Assembly (NCBI GenBank): GCA_030151765.1
Contig: JASLCW010000296.1
Coordinates: forward strand, 1-17,718
Origin: Marmoricola sp.
Lineage (GTDB): Bacteria; Actinomycetota; Actinomycetes; Propionibacteriales; Nocardioidaceae
Direction: 5' to 3'
Length of the DNA: 17,718 nt
The first letter of the stretch is position 1. Each line of letters starts with the position of its first letter. The notes beneath the pieces were generated by a model. That model searched no databases. It saw nothing but the letters and a program-made list of their open reading frames with translations, and was not told the origin of the DNA. Shown here in pieces: positions 13,059 to 17,718 of this stretch. A program made the position numbers and the translations under genes.

Positions 13059-14212
13059 TCCCGGCCTGGGCACAGCTCGTCTACCTGGTCTGCGCGGTCT
13101 GCTTCGTCCTGGCGCTGAAGGGTCTGTCCGTTCCGGCGTCGGCGCGTCGGGGCAACCTGCTCGGTGCGATCGCGGCCTCCGTCGCGGTCGTGGTCCCCTT
13201 CGTCATCAAGACTCCGGCGACCGGTGAGCATCTGCGGCACGTGCCCCTGATCGTCGCGGCGATCGTCCTCGGTACCCTCGGCGGCGTGTACGGCGCCCAG
13301 ACGGTGCGCGTGGCGCGGATTCCGCGGGCGGTGACGCTCCTCAACGGCTTCGGTGCCATCGCCGCGGCCCTGGTCGGGTTGCTCGCGCTGAGGGAGAAGG
13401 ACAGCGCGGGCTGGTTCGTCTGGGTGCTGGCCGTCCTCGCCATCGCTCTCGGTGTGGTCGCCTTCGCCGGCTCCCTGGTCTCGTTCGCCAGGCGGCGTGC
13501 CGACGTACCGGTCGTCCTCTCGGTGCTCAATGCACTTACCGGCCTGAGCGTGGCCGCGGGCGGGCTGGTCCTGTCCAACACGGTGCTCCTGGTCGGGGGC
13601 ACTCTGGTCGGGGCCTCCGGGCTCTTCCTCGCGGTGCTGATGGCGAAGTCCGGAGGTGCGGAAGCCGGTGGCTCCGGTCGCCCGGTGCGTTCGCTGCGGC
13701 CGGCTGACGCGGCGATCCTCCTGGGGTACGCCGATCGCGTGGTGATCGTCCCCGGCTACGGCCTCGGGGTCGCCCAGGCGCAGCGCCCGTTGCGCGAGCT
13801 GGTCGACCTGCTCGGCGAGCGCGGCACCCGGGTCGACTATGCGATCCACCCGGTCGCCGGCCGGATGCCCGGTCACATGAATGCCCTGCTCGGCGAGGCG
13901 CAGGTGCCCTACGAGCAGCTCCGCGGGATCGACGAGATCAACGGCGACTTCAAGGACACCGATGTGGTGCTCGTCGTCGGCGCCAACGATGTGGTCAATC
14001 CCGCGGCACGGACGACGCCCGGTGCCCCGATCTACGGCATGCCGGTCCTCGACGCCGACGAGGCCAAGAACATCCTCGTCATGAAGCGCTCGATGGAACC
14101 CGGCTTCGCGGGCATCGAGAACCAGCTGCTGTACGACGACAAGACGCAGCTGCTCTTCGGCGATGCCAAGGAGACGATGCCGGAGCTCGTCAACGCCGTC
14201 AAAGCGCTCTGA
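13055..14212 (+). CDS. pntB: NAD(P) transhydrogenase beta subunit (PntB), compact form
   Basis: This 385-residue subunit carries the rest of the proton channel and the NADP(H)-binding domain III. The C-terminal 190 residues are well conserved: VIVPGYGLGVAQAQ (about 230-243), IHPVAGRMPGHMN (264-276), VVGANDVVNPAA (307-318) and KRSMEPGFAGIEN (344-356). The N-terminal part has seven hydrophobic helices, whereas E. coli PntB (about 462 residues) has about nine. Aligned by eye, the break falls at GSLVSFARRR|ADVPVVLSVLN (139-159), where E. coli has about 60 more residues with two helices. The residue aligned with E. coli His91 is N97 (LLNGFG); N159 matches Asn222. The linker to domain III is also short. 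Start GTG 13055 is set by the GTGA overlap and a strong AAGGAGGAGG. The gene ends at a large hairpin. Confidence 0.93.
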   Translation: MIPAWAQLVYLVCAVCFVLALKGLSVPASARRGNLLGAIAASVAVVVPFVIKTPATGEHLRHVPLIVAAIVLGTLGGVYGAQTVRVARIPRAVTLLNGFGAIAAALVGLLALREKDSAGWFVWVLAVLAIALGVVAFAGSLVSFARRRADVPVVLSVLNALTGLSVAAGGLVLSNTVLLVGGTLVGASGLFLAVLMAKSGGAEAGGSGRPVRSLRPADAAILLGYADRVVIVPGYGLGVAQAQRPLRELVDLLGERGTRVDYAIHPVAGRMPGHMNALLGEAQVPYEQLRGIDEINGDFKDTDVVLVVGANDVVNPAARTTPGAPIYGMPVLDADEAKNILVMKRSMEPGFAGIENQLLYDDKTQLLFGDAKETMPELVNAVKAL

Positions 14213-14215
14213 AGA

Positions 14216-14270
14216 ACGCGTTGAGTGCTGAAGTGGCGGTATTCGCCACGGCATCGAGCACTCAACGCGT
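14216..14270. terminator. Large bipartite hairpin between convergent pntB and PucR genes (bidirectional terminator)
   Basis: ACGCGTTGAGTGCT (14216-14229) pairs perfectly over 14 bases with AGCACTCAACGCGT (14257-14270). A second stem, GTGGCG (14233-14238) with CGCCAC (14244-14249) around a 5-base loop, is nested inside. The hairpin begins 3 bases after the pntB stop, and its right arm contains the last codons and stop of the PucR gene (14262). It can act in both directions. In the minus direction TTCTTC follows; in the plus direction no T-run is present. Confidence 0.75.
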
Positions 14271-15743
14271 AAGTAGGGCGAGATGGGTCATCGTGCGCGT
14301 CTCGGGATCCTCGAAGCTGAGTCCGGTGAGCTCCTCGACGCGCTGCACGTGACCGCGCAGCGTGTGCCGGTGGATGCCGCGGGCACGGGCCGCGGGGTCG
14401 GCGGCGCCGTTGTGTTCGACGTACGCCGTGAGCGACGCGACCAGCTCCTGGTCCCGTGATGCGCCGGATTCGAGCAGATCCGCCAGGGCCGGCGGGATCA
14501 GCGCGATGAGCCGCTCCCGCACGGCGTCCTCGGTCAGCACGCTCCGCAGGGTGAGGTCGTCGAACCGGGCGACCCGGTCGTGGCCGGGGGTGGCTCCGAG
14601 AGCCTGGCGAGCCGAGGCGAGCGCGGCAGGTGTCTGGTCGGGCCGGCTCTCGCGGCCGAGCCCGACGATCGTGCCGGCCCGCCGCGGGATCTTGTCGGCG
14701 AGTGCCGCGGCGGCGGGTTCGCCGTCCACGGAGCGCACCAGGACGGCGAGGCCGTCCTCGTGCTCGGTGACCAGATGGGGGAGGCCGAGATCGGCGAGCG
14801 TCTGGGCGACTCGGGCGGAGAGCTCGCGGGCGCGCATGCCGATCCAGATCACCCGGACCGGTTCGTCGGCGCCGATCCCGAATCCGGAGAGCAGCGGCGT
14901 GGCTGCCGGCGCCTGCGCGAGGAGCAGGTCGAAGACGATGGCGCCGACCTCGCGATGAGCGTCGACGAGTTCGCCGGGCCGGTCCATCAACAGGCTGATC
15001 AGGGAGACCGCCTGGTTGAGCAGGACGCGTTCGCCGCTGTTGAGCTGGGCGGCCGAGGCCACCGCGAAGCTGCCGCGACCGGAGGTCCGGCCCGGCACGC
15101 TCTGCATCTCGATGACGCCGTGCGCGGCGTCGAAGATCAGGTTGCCGATCCGGGCCCGCTCGCGGCGGCGTCGTACGGCGGCCACCATGCTGGCGCTGTC
15201 GGGGGTCTCGGCGATCACCCCGCCGTGCTCGTCGAAGAGGACCGCCTGCACGCCGAGTTCACGGTGCAGCACGTCGACGACGCCCGGCACGCCGCGACGC
15301 AATGCCGCGCGGGTGGCGCGCTTCTGGTGGTCGACGCTGCGCCGCAGGTCCTCGAGCTGACGATTGGCGAGCTCGTCGGCGATGCTTCGGCTGACCGCCA
15401 CGAAGGGGGTGGGCAGCGGCACCTCGATCAGCGGCAGGGCCCGCTCCTCGCACGACCTGATCAGGGCGGCAGGGGTGGTCGCCAGGTGCACGCCGGTGCC
15501 GAGCGCGAGCGCGGCGACGCCCTTGTCCGCCAGGCGCTCGACGTAGGCATCGAGTTCGCGGGCGGATCGCGGCAGCCGCAGGCCCGTGGTCATGATCAGT
15601 TCGTGGCCGCTGATCCAGGGGGTCGGATCGACGAGTTCGACCGGGTGCGCCCAGGCGATCTCGACGCCCTCCGTCGGCCCCGCGAGCTGCCGTAGCCCGA
15701 GGTCGCGACGGTCGAGCAGCCAGCTCAGGGATACAGGCACCAC
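14262..15743 (-). CDS. PucR family transcriptional regulator
   Basis: This 493-residue regulator has the standard three-part layout. Residues about 5-125 are the N-terminal PucR ligand-sensing domain, with TPWISGHELIMTTGLRLP and DKGVAALALGTG. A middle GGDEF-like/CdaR region spans about 285-400. The C-terminal PucR-type helix-turn-helix (about 425-485) reads VEHNGAADPAARARGIHRHTLRGHVQRVEELTG in two adjoining pieces. Relatives control purine, polyamine or amino-acid catabolic genes and usually act on the adjacent divergent operon, so the permease-dehydrogenase pair at 15873 is the likely target. Two adjacent GTG codons (15743 and 15740) can start it. CACAAT at 15752-15747 on the minus strand ends 6 bases before the second GTG, which would fit a leaderless start there. 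The ligand cannot be named from sequence. It ends in the terminator shared with pntB. Confidence 0.92.
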   Translation of the reverse strand: MVPVSLSWLLDRRDLGLRQLAGPTEGVEIAWAHPVELVDPTPWISGHELIMTTGLRLPRSARELDAYVERLADKGVAALALGTGVHLATTPAALIRSCEERALPLIEVPLPTPFVAVSRSIADELANRQLEDLRRSVDHQKRATRAALRRGVPGVVDVLHRELGVQAVLFDEHGGVIAETPDSASMVAAVRRRRERARIGNLIFDAAHGVIEMQSVPGRTSGRGSFAVASAAQLNSGERVLLNQAVSLISLLMDRPGELVDAHREVGAIVFDLLLAQAPAATPLLSGFGIGADEPVRVIWIGMRARELSARVAQTLADLGLPHLVTEHEDGLAVLVRSVDGEPAAAALADKIPRRAGTIVGLGRESRPDQTPAALASARQALGATPGHDRVARFDDLTLRSVLTEDAVRERLIALIPPALADLLESGASRDQELVASLTAYVEHNGAADPAARARGIHRHTLRGHVQRVEELTGLSFEDPETRTMTHLALLTR

Positions 15744-15872
15744 TCCATTGTGGCAGGTTCGTCAGCCAAATTTCGACACTCCGGCGATTACTCGCCCTCG
15801 GCTCTGGCACCTAGCGTGGCCGGGTCCGACCCCCTGTGACGCCAGTCACCCGAACCGGAGGTAGCGCCCGCG
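15744..15872. promoter_or_regulatory. Divergent control region with two short palindromes
   Basis: This 129-base region separates the PucR regulator from the permease gene. GGGTC-C-GACCC at 15822-15832 and GTGAC-gcca-GTCAC at 15836-15849 are perfect short inverted repeats, four bases apart, just upstream of the permease ribosome binding site (GGAGG, 15857-15861). They are candidate operators, though I cannot tie them to a known PucR consensus. TAGCGT at 15812-15817 might be the permease -10 (a weak TTACTC lies 18 bases before it). If so, the palindromes fall at or after the transcription start, where bound protein would repress. Confidence 0.45.
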
Positions 15873-17375
15873 ATGAGCACCACCATCCACGAACACGACG
15901 AGGACGGCGCGCACCTCGCCTCTCTCGGCTACAAGTCAGACTTCAAGCGCGACATGTCGCTGTGGGGCAATTTCGCCCTCGGCTTCACGTATCTCTCGCC
16001 CGTCGTCGGTGTCTACAGCCTCTTCGCCAGCTCGCTCGGCGCCGGTGGCCCCGCGATGATCTGGGCCGTCGTGATCGCCGCGGTCGGGCAGCTGCTCGTC
16101 GCGACCGTCTTCGGTGAGGTCGTCTCGCAGTTCCCGGTCGCCGGCGGCATCTACCCCTGGGCGCGTCGCCTCTGGGGTGCCAAGTGGGCGTGGATGACCG
16201 GCTGGGTCTACATGCTCGCGCTGATCGCGACCATCGCCAGCGTCGCCTACGGAGCGGGGGGCTTCTGGGGGATGCTCTTCAACTTCACGCCGTCCGCGAA
16301 GACGACCGTCGCCTGCGCGATCGTGATGATCGTCGTCGTCGCGGTGATCAACCTCGGCGGCACCAAGCTGATGGCCAAGATCGCCTTCTTCGGCTTCATC
16401 GCCGAGCTGGCCGGCGCGATCGTCGTCGGCGGCTGGCTGCTGATCTCCGAGCGTCACCACAACATCGGCGTGCTCTTCCACTCGGAGGGAGCCGGCGCCG
16501 GCGGCTCCTACTTCTCGGCCTTCGCGGCCGCCGCCCTGATCGGCTTCTTCCTGTACTACGGCTTCGAGGCCTGCGGCGATGTCGCCGAGGAGGTCGTCAA
16601 CCCCGGTCAGCAGATCCCCAAGGCGATGCGGATGACCATCTACATCGGTGGCGTCGCGTCCTTCTTCATCACCTTCGCGCTGCTGCTCGCGGTGCCGGAC
16701 TTCGCCGCGGTCATCACCGGCAAGGACCCCGACCCGGTGACGACGGTGCTGCAGGACGCCTTCGGAAATGTCGGCTTCCACATCGTGATCGCGGTCGTGC
16801 TGATCTCCTTCTTCTCCTGCGTGGTCAGTCTCCAGGCGGCCGCCAGCCGGCTGATCTACGCCTACGCACGCGACGACATGATGCCGGGCAGCGCGATCTT
16901 CAAGACCTTCTCCGCCAAGCGCGCGGTGCCGCCGTACGCCCTGGGCCTGGCGGCCGCGATCCCGATCGTGATCATCCTGATCTCGCTGACCTCGGACAGT
17001 GCACTCACCAAGATCGTGTCCTTCGCCTCGGTCGGCATATACGCCGGCTTCATGATGGTCGTGCTCGCCGCACTCCGTGCCCGGCTGAAGGGCTGGAAGC
17101 CGTCCGGCAAGTTCTCGCTCGGTCAGTGGGGCCTGCTGATCAACGTGCTGGCCTTCGTCTACCAGATCGCGGCCGCGACCGACATGGCGTGGCCCCGCGG
17201 TGACAAGTGGATCGACCGCTATCTCGTGCTGCTCTCGCTGGCCGTGATCTTCGGTGTCGGCATCGTCTACCTCTTCATCGCCCGTCCGCACCTGCGCAGC
17301 GACTCCGCTGCCGGTGACGCCATCCCCAGCGGCGCCCGCGTCGCGACTCCGAACATCGAAGGAGAGATCGCATGA
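15873..17375 (+). CDS. APC family amino acid/polyamine permease
   Basis: This 500-residue permease has about 12 membrane helices. The N-terminal cytoplasmic stretch (HEHDEDGAHLASLGYKSDFKRDMSLWGNF) leads into FALGFTYLSPVVGVYSLFASSLGAGGP, the first helix with the Ser-Pro/Gly break that binds substrate in APC transporters. FPVAGGIYPWARRLWG near residues 89-104 and FFLYYGFEACGDVAEEVVNPGQQIPKAM near 228-256 are the other strong family marks; the latter resembles the GFE-E...P region of GABA and polyamine permeases. GGAGG supplies the ribosome binding site. Its stop overlaps the next ATG (ATGA, 17372-17375), so import is coupled to the aldehyde dehydrogenase. The substrate is probably GABA, putrescine or a related amine, inferred from that neighbour. 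The divergent PucR gene is the likely regulator. Confidence 0.92.
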   Translation: MSTTIHEHDEDGAHLASLGYKSDFKRDMSLWGNFALGFTYLSPVVGVYSLFASSLGAGGPAMIWAVVIAAVGQLLVATVFGEVVSQFPVAGGIYPWARRLWGAKWAWMTGWVYMLALIATIASVAYGAGGFWGMLFNFTPSAKTTVACAIVMIVVVAVINLGGTKLMAKIAFFGFIAELAGAIVVGGWLLISERHHNIGVLFHSEGAGAGGSYFSAFAAAALIGFFLYYGFEACGDVAEEVVNPGQQIPKAMRMTIYIGGVASFFITFALLLAVPDFAAVITGKDPDPVTTVLQDAFGNVGFHIVIAVVLISFFSCVVSLQAAASRLIYAYARDDMMPGSAIFKTFSAKRAVPPYALGLAAAIPIVIILISLTSDSALTKIVSFASVGIYAGFMMVVLAALRARLKGWKPSGKFSLGQWGLLINVLAFVYQIAAATDMAWPRGDKWIDRYLVLLSLAVIFGVGIVYLFIARPHLRSDSAAGDAIPSGARVATPNIEGEIA

Positions 17376-17718
17376 GTCTCGAGATCCAGAACTTCATCGA
17401 CGGCCAGGAGGTCCCCGGCCACAGTGGCGAGCGCAGCGCTCTCGTCGACCCGTCGACGGGGGAGACATACGGCAGCGCGCCGATCTCCGACGAGGCCGAC
17501 ATCGACGCCGCCTACGCCTCCTCGGCCCGGGCCTTCGAGCAGTGGCGCCGTACGACGCCGTCGGAGCGCCAGCAGGCACTGCTCGCCTTCGCCGATGCGA
17601 TCGAGGCCAATGCCGAGGCGCTGGTCGCGGCGGAGAGCCGCAACACCGGCAAGGTGGTCGCGGTGACGATGGCGGAGGAGATCCCGCCGATGGTCGACCA
17701 GATCCGCTTCTTCGCGGG
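17372..17718 (+). CDS. Aldehyde dehydrogenase, probable gamma-aminobutyraldehyde dehydrogenase, N-terminal 115 residues
   Basis: This is the start of an NAD(P)-dependent aldehyde dehydrogenase, truncated by the window end before the catalytic residues. The N-terminus reads NFIDGQEVPG, then DPSTGETYGSAPISDEADIDAAY and AFEQWRRTTPSERQQALL, the usual opening of the superfamily. The segment AESRNTGKVVAVTMAEEIPPMVDQIRFFAG, given in pieces ESRNTGK (about 88-94) and EEIPPMVDQIRFFAG (about 101-115), closely follows the pattern I recall for E. coli PatD (ESRNCGK and DEIPAIVDVFRFFAG), which oxidises 4-aminobutyraldehyde to GABA in putrescine breakdown. Betaine or other amino-aldehydes are alternatives. 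GAAGGAGAG precedes the ATG, which overlaps the permease stop. The rest of the pathway (for example an aminotransferase) should lie beyond 17718. Confidence 0.88.
   Translation, partial: MSLEIQNFIDGQEVPGHSGERSALVDPSTGETYGSAPISDEADIDAAYASSARAFEQWRRTTPSERQQALLAFADAIEANAEALVAAESRNTGKVVAVTMAEEIPPMVDQIRFFA

Noticed and set aside
11559..14254. Long minus-strand open frames opposite pntAA/pntAB/pntB, one with Ser-Gly repeats
   Set aside because: The Ser-Gly and Arg-Pro runs are mirror readings of the GAGCCG-type repeats in pntAA. The plus-strand pnt genes are clearly real and fully account for the region.

Overview
The window is GC-rich DNA with tightly packed genes, many GTG starts and frequent 4-bp ATGA/GTGA overlaps. 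Together with a SigE-family sigma factor, a PucR regulator, a three-gene proton-translocating transhydrogenase and an actinobacterial-type DNA-damage promoter, this points to a high-GC actinobacterium. Nocardioidaceae or a close relative is my best guess from gene style alone. I see no rRNA, tRNA, CRISPR array, insertion sequence or phage gene. It reads as ordinary chromosome with a few unusual features.

Layout. (1) 1-735, minus: the N-terminal part of a DHA2-type drug exporter. Its promoter matches the RecA-independent DNA-damage (PafBC) consensus exactly. (2) 992-3310, plus: a large secreted protein made of a beta-propeller that resembles a family I associate with Bacteroidetes, two Ig/PKD-like domains and a choice-of-anchor-P-like C-terminus. 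A strong hairpin and a small membrane-anchored protein (3397-3771) follow. (3) 3774-5693, minus: an APC/KUP-superfamily permease that keeps the residue spacing of the KimA potassium site. (4) 5853-7548, plus: a compact operon of small membrane protein, SigE-family sigma factor and a single-pass anti-sigma-like protein. (5) 7552-9312: envelope proteins (LapA-like on minus; YihY/BrkB and HdeD/DUF308 on plus). (6) 9334-10839, plus: a class III sirtuin with a SIRT5-type acyl pocket and a VIT1/CCC1 metal transporter. (7) 10891-14212, plus: pntAA-pntAB-pntB. PntAA carries a tail of about 237 residues rich in Glu and Pro. PntB is only 385 residues and appears to lack two membrane helices. (8) 14262-15743, minus: a PucR regulator, divergent from an APC permease (15873-17375) that overlaps the start of an aldehyde dehydrogenase most like gamma-aminobutyraldehyde dehydrogenase. 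This looks like a locally regulated amine or amino-acid uptake and catabolism cluster, cut by the window edge.

The observations most worth following are the PafBC-type promoter in front of an exporter, the remodelled transhydrogenase (tailed PntAA, compact PntB), and the cross-phylum propeller architecture of the secreted protein. Nothing here is clearly a wholly new system. Those three are deviations from known families that could be tested.
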